Position numbers and translations under genes: made by a program. 64,000 nucleotides of DNA, taken from assembly GCF_040438925.1 (NCBI RefSeq), contig NZ_CP159258.1, positions 2,990,001 to 3,054,000 on the forward strand, in the 5' to 3' direction. Of this stretch, positions 26,020-35,106 are shown in pieces. The notes below the pieces were generated by a model, which saw nothing but the letters and a program-made list of their open reading frames with translations, was not told the origin of the DNA and did not search any database. Position 1 is the stretch's first letter. Each line of letters opens with the position of its first letter. This DNA is from Pseudomonas sp. MYb327. Lineage in GTDB: Bacteria > Pseudomonadota > Gammaproteobacteria > Pseudomonadales > Pseudomonadaceae.

Positions 26020-26682
26020 ATGCACATGAACAAGCTTTTGCTGGCTGTTGCTATTGGCGCAGTTCTGTCAGCGTCTACCGTACTGATTCCAGACACCTTG
26101 TCGGGGGTTTCAAGCGCTCAAGCCAAAGATGGTGGTGGTGGTGGCGGTGGTGGTGGCGGCCACGGTGGTGGTGGCGGCGGCGGTAGTGGCGGCGGTGGCG
26201 GTAGTGGCGGCGGTGGCGGCGGTGGCGGCAACGGAGGCGGTCACGGTGGCAGTGGTGGCGGCGGCAGTGGGAGTGGAAGCGGTGGCAGCGGTGGCAGTGG
26301 CAGTGGTCACGGTGGAAGCGGCAGCAGCGGCAGCAGCGGCAGCAGCGGCAGCAGCGGCAGCAGCGGCAACGCTGGCAGCGACCATGCGTCAGGGCACTCC
26401 AGCAGCACGGCTTCATCCTCCGGACGCAGTGGCACCCATGCCGAACCAGGCGACGATCACGGCGTTCACAGGGCCGGTGAAGTGGGTGACGATCATGGCG
26501 TCCACCAGGCCGGGCATGACGATAACGGGGTTCACCGCTCCGGCGAAGTAGGCGACGACCACGGCGTTCATCGTGCTGGCGAAGTGGGCGACGACCGAGG
26601 CCTGCATACCGCTGGCGAAGTGGGCGACGATCGCGGCGTTCACGCCAACGGCGAACCGGGTGACGACAAACGCGTCAACTGA
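26020..26682 (+). CDS. Exported glycine-rich repeat protein of unknown function
   Basis: The 220-residue protein has a signal peptide (KLLLAVAIGAVLSASTV, ending near SSAQAKD). An almost pure Gly/Ser/His tract (~35-120, including five GSS repeats) follows, then a C-terminal block of six ~13-residue repeats of the form GDDHGVHRAGEV. ATG 26020 was chosen because GGAG lies seven bases before it; an in-frame ATG at 25999 has none. I do not recognise a family. The His/Asp-rich repeats could bind metal. It follows gspF, so it is a candidate surface protein or secretion cargo, which is only an inference. Confidence 0.75.
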   Translation: MHMNKLLLAVAIGAVLSASTVLIPDTLSGVSSAQAKDGGGGGGGGGGHGGGGGGGSGGGGGSGGGGGGGGNGGGHGGSGGGGSGSGSGGSGGSGSGHGGSGSSGSSGSSGSSGSSGNAGSDHASGHSSSTASSSGRSGTHAEPGDDHGVHRAGEVGDDHGVHQAGHDDNGVHRSGEVGDDHGVHRAGEVGDDRGLHTAGEVGDDRGVHANGEPGDDKRVN

Positions 26683-26699
26683 CTTGCAGTAATCCTAAT

Positions 26700-26789
26700 G
26701 TGTGAGCGAGCCTGCTCGCGATAGCGGAGGGTCAGCCGACTTCAATGTCGAATGACCTGGCGCCATCGCGAGCAGGCTCGCTCCCACAG
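26700..26789. repeat. REP pair, also a likely terminator
   Basis: GTGAGCGAGCCTGCTCGCGA faces TCGCGAGCAGGCTCGCTCCCAC, between the converging glycine-rich and LysR genes. Confidence 0.9.
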
Positions 26790-26810
26790 GGGATCGTGTG
26801 AACTGCCGAT

Positions 26811-27707
26811 CTACAACGCACTCACCGTCTGATCCAGACGCTCACGCAAAAACTCAATCAACGCCTGCACCGGCCGCGATGACTGACGATGCTGCGGGTA
26901 AACCGCCGACAGCGTCAGCGGCTCGGGACAAAACGCCTCCAGTACCGGCACCAGCCGCCCATCCTTCAGTGCCGAGCCGATGATAAACGTCGGCAAGTAG
27001 GTGATGCCCATCCCGGCAATCGCCGCCTCCTTGAGCAACTCACCATTGTTGACCCGCATCCGCCCGGTGACATTGACCAGCAGCGGCTTGCCCTGCCCTT
27101 CAAACCGCCATTGCACCTGACGCCCATGGCCGTAAGGAAGGCAGTCGTGCTGGTGCAAATCTTCGGGCCTGAGCGGCGTGCCTCGTTCGGCCAGGTAACC
27201 CGGACTGGCGCAATAGCCACGCTGGATGGAGGCGATGCGCCGGGCGATCAGCGTGGAATCTTCCAATGTGCCGATGCGCAATGCCAGGTCGTAACCTTCG
27301 CCGAGCAAATCCACCGGGCGATCGCTCAAGTCCACTTCCACGGTGACATCACGATAGCGTTGCAAAAATTGCGGCAGCAGCGACCCCAGATGCGCCAGCG
27401 CAAACGACAACGGCGCACTCACGCGAACGGTGCCGCGCGGTTCGGTGGTCTGCCCGGCGATGCCCTGCTCCACTTGCTCGACTTCATCCAGCAAGCGCAA
27501 GGCCGATTCGTAGTAACTCTGCCCCAGGGGCGTGACGTCCAGCCGTCGGGTCGAGCGATTGAGCAAGCGCACGCCAAGACGCTCTTCGAGTTGCATCAAG
27601 CGCCGGCTGACAAACTGCTTGGACAGGCCCAACTGATCAGCCGCCGCCGTGAAGCTGCCCGAGTCCATCACCTGGCAAAAAATTCGCATATCTTCGAACG
27701 GATTCAT
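26811..27707 (-). CDS. LysR-family transcriptional regulator
   Basis: The 298-residue protein has an N-terminal winged helix (MRIFCQVMDSGSFTAAADQLGLSKQFVSRRLMQLEERLGVRLLNR style; residues 6-55) and a LysR substrate-binding domain (VRVSAPLSFALAHLG, DLALRIGTLEDSTLIARRI). It belongs to the group typified by repressors such as AaeR/DsdC-like proteins with the motif TRRLDVTPLG. ATG 27707 is preferred because AAGG lies about eight bases before it; ATG 27713 is an alternative. No divergent target gene is adjacent, because a 1.2-kb REP array lies upstream. Its target is unknown. Confidence 0.9.
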   Translation of the reverse strand: MNPFEDMRIFCQVMDSGSFTAAADQLGLSKQFVSRRLMQLEERLGVRLLNRSTRRLDVTPLGQSYYESALRLLDEVEQVEQGIAGQTTEPRGTVRVSAPLSFALAHLGSLLPQFLQRYRDVTVEVDLSDRPVDLLGEGYDLALRIGTLEDSTLIARRIASIQRGYCASPGYLAERGTPLRPEDLHQHDCLPYGHGRQVQWRFEGQGKPLLVNVTGRMRVNNGELLKEAAIAGMGITYLPTFIIGSALKDGRLVPVLEAFCPEPLTLSAVYPQHRQSSRPVQALIEFLRERLDQTVSAL

Positions 27708-27790
27708 TGTCATGCCTTGATTGACAGTCACCCGCGTTTATAACGACTTATTCCAGTTTCGACACCCTATTAAACGCCCCCCAAAAAAAC

Positions 27791-29023
27791 GTAAGAGCCC
27801 GGCTTGCCGGCGATGGCGATTTCAAGGGCGCCATCGCCGGCAAGCTGGGCTCCTACGGATCGGGGGCGTTTCCGGGATTTTGGATTGACGCAAAACCGTA
27901 GGAGCCCGGCTTGCCGGCGATGGCGATTTCACGGGCGCCATCGCCGGCAAGCCGGCTCCTACGGATCGGGCGCGTTTCCGGGATTTTGGATTGACGCAAA
28001 ACCGTAGGAGCCCGGCTTGCCGGCGATGGCGATTTCAAGGGCGCCATCGCCGGCAAGCCGGCTCCTACGGATCGGGGGCGTTTCCGGGATTTTGGATTGA
28101 CGCAAAACCGTAGGAGCCCGGCTTGCCGGCGATGGCGTTTTCACGGGCGCCATCGCCGGCAAGCCGGCTCCTACGGATCGGGGGCGTTTCCGGGATTTTG
28201 GGTTGACGCAAAACCGTAGGATCCCGGCTTGCCGGCGATGGCGATTTCATGGGCACCATCGCCGGCAAGCCGGCTCCTACGGATCGGGGGCGTTTCCGGG
28301 ATTTTGGGTTGACGCAAAACCGTAGGAGCCCGGCTTGCCGGCGATGGCGTTTTCACGGGCGCCATCGCCGGCAAGCCAGCTCCTACGGATCGGGGGCATT
28401 TCCCGGAGTTGGGGTTGACGCAAAACCGTAGGAGCCCGGCTTGCCGGCGATGGCGTTTTCATGGGCACCATCGCCGGCAAGCCGGCTCCTACGGATCGGG
28501 GGCGTTTCCGGGATTTTGGATTGACGCAAAACCGTAGGAGCCCGGCTTGCCGGCGATGGCGATTTCACGAGCGCCATCGCCGGCAAGCCGGCTCCTACGG
28601 ATCGGGGGCATTTCCGGGATTTGCGGTTGACGCAAAACCGTAGGAGCCCGGCTTGCCGGCGATGGCGTTTTCACGGGCGCCATCGCCGGCAAGCCGGCTC
28701 CTACGGATCGGGGGCGTTTCCGGGATTTGCGGTTGACGCAAAACCGTAGGAGCCCGGCTTGCCGGCGATGGCGTTTTCACGGGCGCCATCGCCGGCAAGC
28801 CGGCTCCTACGGATCGGGCGCGTTTCCGGGATTTGCGGTTGACGCAAAACCGTAGGAGCCCGGCTTGCCGGCGATGGCGTTTTCACGGGCGCCATCGCCG
28901 GCAAGCCGGCTCCTACGGATCGGGCGCGTTTCCGGGATTTTGGATTGACGCAAAACCGTAGGAGCCCGGCTTGCCGGCGATGGCGTTTTCACGGGCGCCA
29001 TCGCCGGCAAGCCGGGCTCCTAA
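27791..29023. repeat. 106-bp tandem REP array, twelve copies
   Basis: The unit is CGTAGGAGCCCGGCTTGCCGGCGATGGCG, a short link with TTTCACGGGC, its inverse ending GCCGGCTCCTACGGATCGGG, then GCGTTTCCGGGATTTTGGATTGACGCAAAAC. Copies begin at about 27791, 27898, 28004, 28110, 28216, 28321, 28428, 28534, 28640, 28746, 28852 and 28958. They are nearly identical, which points to recent amplification. The twelfth unit is incomplete. The 67-residue ORFs recurring every 106 bases are translations of the repeat. No gene lies in this stretch. Confidence 0.95.
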
Positions 29024-29041
29024 AGAGGCAGCGCTGCGCGC

Positions 29042-29668
29042 TTACTTGGCAGTAAACGTGGTGTAGCTGTTGATCAGGTTGCGGTAGTTCGGAATGCGTT
29101 CCGACAGCAGGTTGGCCAGGCCTTCCATGTCGTTGCGCCAGTCGCCCTGCAGCTCGCACGCCACGGAGAACCAGTTCAGCAGTTGTGCACCGGCGGCCGA
29201 CATGCGTGCCCAGGACGCTTGTTGCACGGTGGTGTTGAAGGTGCCGGAAGCGTCCGTCACCACGAACACTTCAAAACCTTCGGCCAGGGCCGACAGGGTC
29301 GGGAACGTCACGCACACGTCAGTCACCACACCGGCGATGATCAGTTGCTTGCGACCAGTGGCCTTCACGGCCTTGACGAAATCTTCGTTGTCCCAGGCGT
29401 TGATCTGGCCTGGGCGCGCGATGAACGGCGCGTCAGGGAACTGCGCTTTGAGCTCCGGCACGATCGGACCGTTCGGACCACTGTCGAAACTGGTGGTGAG
29501 AATGGTCGGCAGGTTGAAAAACTTGGCGATGTCACCCAAGGCCAATACGTTGTTCTTGAACTCGTTGGGCGTGAAGTCTTGAACCAGCGAGATCAGACCG
29601 GTCTGGTGGTCGACCAGCAAGACCACGGCATCGTCTTTGTTCAGGCGTTTGTACGGAACGTTGCTCAT
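29042..29668 (-). CDS. Isochorismatase-like cysteine hydrolase (YcaC-type)
   Basis: The 208-residue protein has the cysteine-hydrolase fold: catalytic Asp in VVLLVDHQTGL, Lys region in WDNEDFVKAVKATGRKQ, and the nucleophile Cys in GVVTDVCVTFPTLSA. The sequence resembles the YcaC subfamily of unknown substrate. The ATG at 29668 follows an AAGGAG site. It is the last gene of a three-gene set with an amidohydrolase 83 bases upstream, suggesting hydrolysis of an amide or imide substrate. Confidence 0.9.
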   Translation of the reverse strand: MSNVPYKRLNKDDAVVLLVDHQTGLISLVQDFTPNEFKNNVLALGDIAKFFNLPTILTTSFDSGPNGPIVPELKAQFPDAPFIARPGQINAWDNEDFVKAVKATGRKQLIIAGVVTDVCVTFPTLSALAEGFEVFVVTDASGTFNTTVQQASWARMSAAGAQLLNWFSVACELQGDWRNDMEGLANLLSERIPNYRNLINSYTTFTAK

Positions 29669-29751
29669 AAAAAACTCCTTGATGGATGGTTGTCGCTTGT
29701 TGCGCCGGTCCCGCAACTGAAGGCATTGGCACCAGCGCTTTTTGGTATTTG

Positions 29752-31590
29752 TCAGAAGGCAAAGCACGAGCAGCCAAAGGCGCCCCAGAAACCGGCAAAA
29801 TCGCTGACCGGTGCATTCGACAGACGCGCCCGCTCATGGCTGTGGGAATGCACCGCGCAGGGGCCGCTGCACTGGTGAACCTGCGCCTGCAATGGCGAAT
29901 TCGGCCGCCAATGCCCCGGTACTTTCACCACCGGCGACCAGTCCGGCAGCACCGGCACACTGGCCGGCCCGAGTTTTTCGAAGTCACCGGCGCCATACAC
30001 CACTTTGCCGCCAACCACGGTCAGCACCGACTCGATCCATTTGATCGCTTCTTCGTCAACGCTGAAAAAGTCCGCGCTCAATGCCGCCACGTCCGCCAGT
30101 TGGCCTACCTTGATCTGGCCTTTCTTGCCCTGCTCAGACGAAAACCACGCGCTGCCGTGAGTGAACAACTCCAGCGCGGTCAGGCGCGGCAGGCCCTCGG
30201 CATGCAATTCCAGGCCACCCACCGTGCGACCACTGATCATCCAGTACAACGAAGTCCACGGGTTGTAGCTGGACACCCGCGTCGCATCGGTGCCCGCGCC
30301 GACCGGGACACCTTCGGCGAGCATGCGCTTGATCGGTGGCGTCGCTTCGGCCGCCTTGGCGCCGTAGCGCTCGACGAAATATTCACCCTGGAACGCCATG
30401 CGATCCTGAATCGCGATGCCGCCGCCCAACGCCCTCACCCGCTCGATGTTCTGCGGAGTGATGGTTTCGGCATGGTCGAAAAACCACGGCAAACCGTTGA
30501 ACGGAATATCGCGATTGACCTTCTCGAACACGTCGAGCATGCGGCTGATGGATTCGTCGTAAGTGGCGTGCAAACGGAACGGCCAGCGCTGCTCGACCAG
30601 ATGGCGCACCACCGGCTCCAGTTCGTCTTCCATGGTTTGCGGCAGGTCCGGACGCGGTTCGAGGAAGTCCTCGAAATCCGCCGCGGAGAACACCAGCATT
30701 TCCCCGGCACCGTTGTGCCGCAGGTAGTCGTCGCCCTGATGCAGGGTCACACTGCTGGTCCAGTTCCTGAAATCGGTCAGCTCTTCCTTGGGCTTCTGGG
30801 TGAACAGGTTATAGGCGATGCGCACGGTCAGTTGCTGGTCCTTGGCCAACTGTTCAATCACCTGATAGTCGTCCGGGTAATTCTGGAAACCACCACCGGC
30901 GTCGATGGCACTGGTCAGGCCGAGGCGATTGAGTTCGCGCATGAACTGGCGCGTCGAGTTGACCTGATACTCCAGCGGCAACTTCGGCCCCTTGGCCAGC
31001 GTCGAGTACAGAATCATCGCGTTGGGCCGCGCCACCAGCATGCCGGTGGGCTCACCGTTCGAGTCCCGCACGATCTCGCCACCCGGCGGATTCGGCGTGT
31101 TGCGGGTGTAACCGGCGACCCGCAGCGCGGCGCGGTTGAGCAAGGCCCGGTCATACAAATGCAGGACAAACACCGGCGTATCGGGCGCGGCCTGGTTCAA
31201 CTCTTCGAGAGTCGGCATGCGCTTTTCGGCGAACTGGAATTCATTCCAGCCACCGACCACACGCACCCATTGTGGCGTCGGTGTGCGATTGGCCTGATCC
31301 TTGAGCATGCGCAAGGCATCGGCCAGCGACGGAACACCTTCCCAACGCAGTTCGAGGTTGTAGTTCAGGCCGCCACGGATCAAGTGCAGGTGCGAGTCGT
31401 TGAGCCCGGGAATCACGCAACGGCCCTTGAGGTCGATCACTTGCGTGCCGGAACCCCGCAACGCCATGGCTTCGGCATCTGTCCCGACAGCGACGAAACG
31501 GCCATCACGGATGGCTACCGCACTGGCGCGTGGGTTTTCACGGTCAACGGTATGGAATTGGCCATTGAACAAAATCAGATCGGCGTTCAT
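29752..31590 (-). CDS. Amidohydrolase family 3 (YtcJ-like)
   Basis: The 612-residue protein begins MNADLILFNGQFHTVD, typical of YtcJ/N-acyl-D-amino-acid hydrolase relatives, and has the first metal motif PGLNDSHLHLIRGG, a second His in FDHAETITP and a later Asp in GAGTDATR. These zinc-dependent enzymes cleave cyclic or acyclic amides; the substrate here is unknown. The C-terminal ~60 residues (CSGPCAVHSHSHERAR...CSCFAF) are Cys/His rich and extend past the usual family end. The start overlaps the upstream gene by four bases (ATGA). Confidence 0.88.
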   Translation of the reverse strand: MNADLILFNGQFHTVDRENPRASAVAIRDGRFVAVGTDAEAMALRGSGTQVIDLKGRCVIPGLNDSHLHLIRGGLNYNLELRWEGVPSLADALRMLKDQANRTPTPQWVRVVGGWNEFQFAEKRMPTLEELNQAAPDTPVFVLHLYDRALLNRAALRVAGYTRNTPNPPGGEIVRDSNGEPTGMLVARPNAMILYSTLAKGPKLPLEYQVNSTRQFMRELNRLGLTSAIDAGGGFQNYPDDYQVIEQLAKDQQLTVRIAYNLFTQKPKEELTDFRNWTSSVTLHQGDDYLRHNGAGEMLVFSAADFEDFLEPRPDLPQTMEDELEPVVRHLVEQRWPFRLHATYDESISRMLDVFEKVNRDIPFNGLPWFFDHAETITPQNIERVRALGGGIAIQDRMAFQGEYFVERYGAKAAEATPPIKRMLAEGVPVGAGTDATRVSSYNPWTSLYWMISGRTVGGLELHAEGLPRLTALELFTHGSAWFSSEQGKKGQIKVGQLADVAALSADFFSVDEEAIKWIESVLTVVGGKVVYGAGDFEKLGPASVPVLPDWSPVVKVPGHWRPNSPLQAQVHQCSGPCAVHSHSHERARLSNAPVSDFAGFWGAFGCSCFAF

Positions 31591-32198
31591 CGCGTTTCCT
31601 TGGGCGCAGTAGAAGAAGACAGCCAGGGCGCGAACAAGCGCGTCGCCATCGGCATGAACAGGTACACCACCGACAGCACGATGGTCAGGGTGATCAGGAA
31701 TGTCGCAACCACGTAATTGGAGAGCACGGCGTTGAGTTGCAACAACGGCCCCCACAGCAGCGGCACCAGCAAGGTGTGCGGCAGTATCACCAACAGCGTC
31801 ACCACCGCCTGCTTCCAGCGCGGCGGTGGCGAACCCGACTCAGGCGTTGGGGTGAACCAGAATTCGTTGGCTGGGTTGACCTCGGTCTGATCGCCGTCGG
31901 CCAACATCGGCGTGGCTTCGCTGACCAGTGCTTGCCGTTGCGGCGATTCGAGCCAGCGCTGCATGGCGTCGGTGGAGCAAAAACGCAAGACGCAGGTGTA
32001 GGCGTCGAGGCCTGCGTTCTTGCCGCGCATCACGTCTACACCCAGGTGTCCTTCCTGCTGACCGGCGACACTGACAATGTTGCGCAGCCAGGCTTCGTAA
32101 GGCGCTTCAAAACCGGCCTTGACGCGGTGTTTGATGACCAGGGTCACGACTTCCTCGAAACCCCTTGCCGGCGAGTCGAGCACATTTGAATCAGGCAT
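31587..32198 (-). CDS. Antibiotic-biosynthesis-monooxygenase-domain membrane protein
   Basis: The 203-residue protein has an N-terminal ABM ferredoxin-like domain (VTLVIKHRVKAGFEAPYEAWLRNI, HLGVDVMRGK; residues ~15-110). Two membrane helices follow (VVTLLVILPHTLLVPLLWGPLL and VVATFLITLTIVLSVVYLFMP). This is the layout of a known family of ABM proteins with a C-terminal transmembrane part. The start at 32198 is the first of the set of three genes running leftward. The function is not established. Confidence 0.8.
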   Translation of the reverse strand: MPDSNVLDSPARGFEEVVTLVIKHRVKAGFEAPYEAWLRNIVSVAGQQEGHLGVDVMRGKNAGLDAYTCVLRFCSTDAMQRWLESPQRQALVSEATPMLADGDQTEVNPANEFWFTPTPESGSPPPRWKQAVVTLLVILPHTLLVPLLWGPLLQLNAVLSNYVVATFLITLTIVLSVVYLFMPMATRLFAPWLSSSTAPKETR

Positions 32199-32410
32199 GA
32201 CGGAAAGCTCCGGCCAAACAATATTGAGGGCGAACAACAAACATGACGTTGATCGCCGGTACTGGTTTGGATAGTGCCGGGGTGGGGAAGGAAAAAATTG
32301 AATGTACGTGCTCTTTTTGCGACAGGCCCCGGATCCACAAGACAGCATAGATGCTTGTGGGAATGGGATTGCTCTACTGGGGTTGGGGACATGTGCTGCA
32401 ATCAGGTCGG

Positions 32411-32924
32411 CTGTCAGGCCGCCATCGCTGGCAAGCCAGCTCCTACAGTGGATCGGGGCATCCGCGAGCGACTGGTTGCCTGGAAAGCCGCTATCGCTGG
32501 CAGGCCATCTCCCACAGTGGTTGGTGGTGTTGCCGTATGTTTTGATCGATACAAGTCCCCTGTAGGAGCTGGCTTGCCAGCGATGACGGACTGACAGACA
32601 ACCTTGAAGTGACTGTCAGGCCGCTATCGCTGGCAAGCCAGCTCCTACAGTGGATCGGGTGCATTCGTGAGTGACTGGTTGCCTGGAAAGCCGCTATCGC
32701 TGGCAGGCCAGCTCCCACAGTGGTTGGTGGTGGTGCCGTATGTTTTGATCGATACAAGTCCCCTGTAGCAGCTGGCTTGCCAGCGATGACGGACTGACAG
32801 ACAACCTTGAAGTGACTTTCAGACCGCTATCGCTGGCAAGCCAGCTCCTACAGTGGATCGGGGCATCCGCGAGCGACTGGTTGCCTGGAAAGCCGCTATC
32901 GCTGGCAAGCCAGCTCCTACGGAG
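32411..32924. repeat. REP array of the 191-bp type, about three copies
   Basis: These are the same CGCTGGCAAGCCAGCTCCTACA / TGTAGGAGCTGGCTTGCCAGCG palindromes as at 318-1497, with period about 192. The spacer variant includes GATCGATACAAGTCCCC at 32547 and 32744. No genes are present. Confidence 0.92.
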
Positions 32925-33325
32925 AAGCAAAAGCAGAGCAATACCCACCACCGCGTCGCTTTTCCACCACTCATCAGGCCGAGCGTTAGCTCGCCTGCAG
33001 CTCTTGATCTTGATTCACCCGCCCCTTCGGGAGGCTGAGTGGAGGTGTTCATCCGGGGAGTGGCGCGCAGCGCCGTTCGACGCAGTCGAACACGCTGCAT
33101 GTAGGTCGTAGCGAAGCAGACCGGAGGGCAGTGTCCCCGGATGGATACCGGAGCGAAGGAACGCCGAGCCTCAGCGAGGGGCCGGACGCTCGGGGCGAGC
33201 CTTTTTTTGCTTACTTTTTTTTGGCGTTTGAAAAAAAGTGAGTCGCCGTAAGGGCGAAACCCTAAGCCGCCGTTACCGCAGCAACGGATATGTACACCGA
33301 CCAATCAAGAGCCTGGTCGGCCCGA
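32925..33325. repeat. Conserved Pseudomonas intergenic element, non-coding
   Basis: This gene-free stretch contains GGGGCGAGCCTTTTTTTGCTTAC, a T-rich/A-rich inverted pair (CTTTTTTTTGGCG..TTTGAAAAAAAG), and AGTCGCCGTAAGGGCGAAACC followed by CAACGGATATGTACACC. I recognise this as sequence that recurs between genes in many fluorescent pseudomonads, but I cannot count copies here. It may be a transcript or a degraded element. Confidence 0.55.
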
Positions 33326-33337
33326 AGGCCGCCACGT

Positions 33338-34258
33338 TCAAGCCAAAACCGCCACCGGCTCCGACATGAACTGACCAATCCGCGACCTCAACCACCGCTC
33401 CGCCGGATCATTGTCATGCACCCCGCTCCACGCCATCGACAACTGCGCCGCTTCAATCTCGAACGGCGGATCCTCAGCCCGCAAACCACACCCCTCCACC
33501 AACGCACAAGCGGCATAATCCGGCACCGTCGCAATCATCTCAGTCCCTGCAAGCAACGCGCGCAAACCGCTGAACTGCGGAACCCCCAACACCACACGGC
33601 GGGTCCGGCCGACCTTGGCCAGGTCCAGATCGATATTGCCGCTCAGGTCCCCGGAAAACGAAACCATCGCATGCGGCCGCTCACAATACTCATCCAGGGT
33701 CAGCGTTCCCGGTCGCTTGTCGCCGCGCAGCACTTTGCAGGGAATATCACGCAGCTTCTTGCGCTTGGCATTGGCCGGCAGGTCGGTGGTGTAGCTGACG
33801 CCCACGGAAATTTCCCCCGACGCCAGCAACGCCGGCATCAGCAGGTAATTGGCCCGGCGTACCACCACGACAATGCCCGGCGCTTCTTCCTGCAGCTTGC
33901 TCAGCAATGGTGGAAACAAACCGAACTCGGCGTCGTCCGACAGGCCAATGCGAAACACATCGCAACTGGTCGCCGGATCAAACTCTTTGGCCCGGCTGAC
34001 GGCGCCGGAGATGGTGTCCATTGCTGGTTGCAGCTCCTTGAGAATCGCCAGTGCCCGCCCGGTCGGCTCCATGCCCCGACCGTTGCGCAACAGCAAAGGA
34101 TCGTCGAACAGATCGCGTAACCGCCCCAAGGCGGCACTCACGGCCGGTTGGCCCATGAACAGTTTTTCCGCAACGCGGGTCAGGTTTTTCTCGAACATCA
34201 GCGCTTCGAAAATCACCAGCAGGTTCATGTCGACGCGACGCAAATCGTTTCGGTTCAT
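33338..34258 (-). CDS. LysR-family transcriptional regulator (NodD-like branch)
   Basis: The 306-residue protein has its helix-turn-helix at ~8-65 (VDMNLLVIFEALMFEKNLTRVAE, QPAVSAALGRLRDLFDDPLL), typical of the NodD/LeuO/PA0477-like branch, and a LysR effector domain. The ATG at 34258 lies 86 bases from a 19-bp sequence at 34344-34362 that occurs identically at 38152-38170. It is divergent from a small AraC-type gene. Confidence 0.9.
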   Translation of the reverse strand: MNRNDLRRVDMNLLVIFEALMFEKNLTRVAEKLFMGQPAVSAALGRLRDLFDDPLLLRNGRGMEPTGRALAILKELQPAMDTISGAVSRAKEFDPATSCDVFRIGLSDDAEFGLFPPLLSKLQEEAPGIVVVVRRANYLLMPALLASGEISVGVSYTTDLPANAKRKKLRDIPCKVLRGDKRPGTLTLDEYCERPHAMVSFSGDLSGNIDLDLAKVGRTRRVVLGVPQFSGLRALLAGTEMIATVPDYAACALVEGCGLRAEDPPFEIEAAQLSMAWSGVHDNDPAERWLRSRIGQFMSEPVAVLA

Positions 34259-34343
34259 AGGCACGGTTCCCTTGTGTGTTGAGCCAGGCGCGGGGCAATG
34301 ATTGTGTCTGACTTTACCCAAGACTGCCTGCCGTGGACGAGGA

Positions 34344-34362
34344 ATTAACAACGTTTAACTCG
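34344..34362 (-). promoter_or_regulatory. Putative operator, copy 1 of a 19-bp repeated motif
   Basis: The minus strand reads CGAGTTAAACGTTGTTAAT, identical to 38152-38170. The core GTTAA-ACG-TTGTTAA is quasi-palindromic. It lies between the divergent LysR and AraC-type genes. Confidence 0.6.
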
Positions 34363-34415
34363 CAAGCCAGCGCCCTGGAGTTCAAGAATGAATCCTACCG
34401 ACACGGACATTCGCC

Positions 34416-34817
34416 ATGGCTCACTTCCAGCAAAACGCCGCCCGCGCGACAGTCGCAGAAACACCAGGAAAAAACGCCAGCGGCCTCAGTCCGCAGCGTG
34501 AACGGCTGGTGAAACGCCTGATCCTTGATCGCCTCGACGAAACCCTGCAAGTGACGGAACTGGCGCAGGCCTGTTCGCTGTCGCGCAGTCATTTCTCCCG
34601 GGCGTTCAAGTGCAGCACCGGCTGTTCGCCTCAGGAATGGATTCGCCAACAACGCATCGCCAGGGCCAAGCTACTGATCAGGCACACCGACCTGAGCCTG
34701 ACGCAAATCAGCCTTGAATGCGGCTTCTGCGACCAGGCGCATTTTTGCCACATGTTCACCCGCAGTGAAGGCATCAACCCGTTTGCCTGGCGCTGCCGGG
34801 AAGTTCGCGCCCTGTAA
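34416..34817 (+). CDS. Small AraC-type DNA-binding protein
   Basis: The 133-residue protein is little more than a single AraC C-terminal domain. It has two helix-turn-helix units (LQVTELAQACSLSRSHFSRAFK and LSLTQISLECGFCDQAHFCHMFT) with the G-P-W-like end replaced by GINPFAWRCR. No sensor domain is present. It is similar in size to the stress regulators of the MarA/SoxS type. No strong ribosome site is visible at the ATG. The shared 19-bp motif lies 54 bases upstream. Confidence 0.85.
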   Translation: MAHFQQNAARATVAETPGKNASGLSPQRERLVKRLILDRLDETLQVTELAQACSLSRSHFSRAFKCSTGCSPQEWIRQQRIARAKLLIRHTDLSLTQISLECGFCDQAHFCHMFTRSEGINPFAWRCREVRAL

Positions 34818-35091
34818 GCCCGGCTTGCCGGCGATGGCGATTTCACGGGCGCCATCGCCGGCAAGCCGGGCTCCTACGGATCGGGGGCCTATTCCGGAGT
34901 TGGGAATGCCGCAAAACCTGTAGGAGCCCGGCTTGCCGGCGATGGCGTTTTCATGGGCGCCATCGCCGGCAAGCCGGCTCCTACGGATCGGGGGCCTATT
35001 CCGGAATTGGGACCGCCGCAAAACCGTAGGAGCCCGGCTTGCCGGCGATGGCGATTTCATGGGCGCCATCGCCAGCAAGCCGGGCTCCTAT
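34816..35091. repeat. REP array of the 106-bp type, three pairs
   Basis: Three copies of GCCCGGCTTGCCGGCGATGGCG facing CGCCATCGCCGGCAAGCCGG, near 34816, 34920 and 35028, with a GGGGCCTATTCCGGA spacer. They separate converging genes and may act as terminators. Confidence 0.92.
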
Positions 35092-35106
35092 AAGGCATGC
35101 GCGTCT

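Noticed and set aside
26110..26551. Ala/Val-rich or Cys/Arg-rich ORFs in other frames of the glycine-rich gene
   Set aside because: They come from the GGT/GGC repeats read in other frames; only the signal-peptide frame makes sense.
27853..29010. Series of 67-codon ORFs every 106 bases
   Set aside because: Translations of the REP array; identical spacing shows they are repeat-derived.
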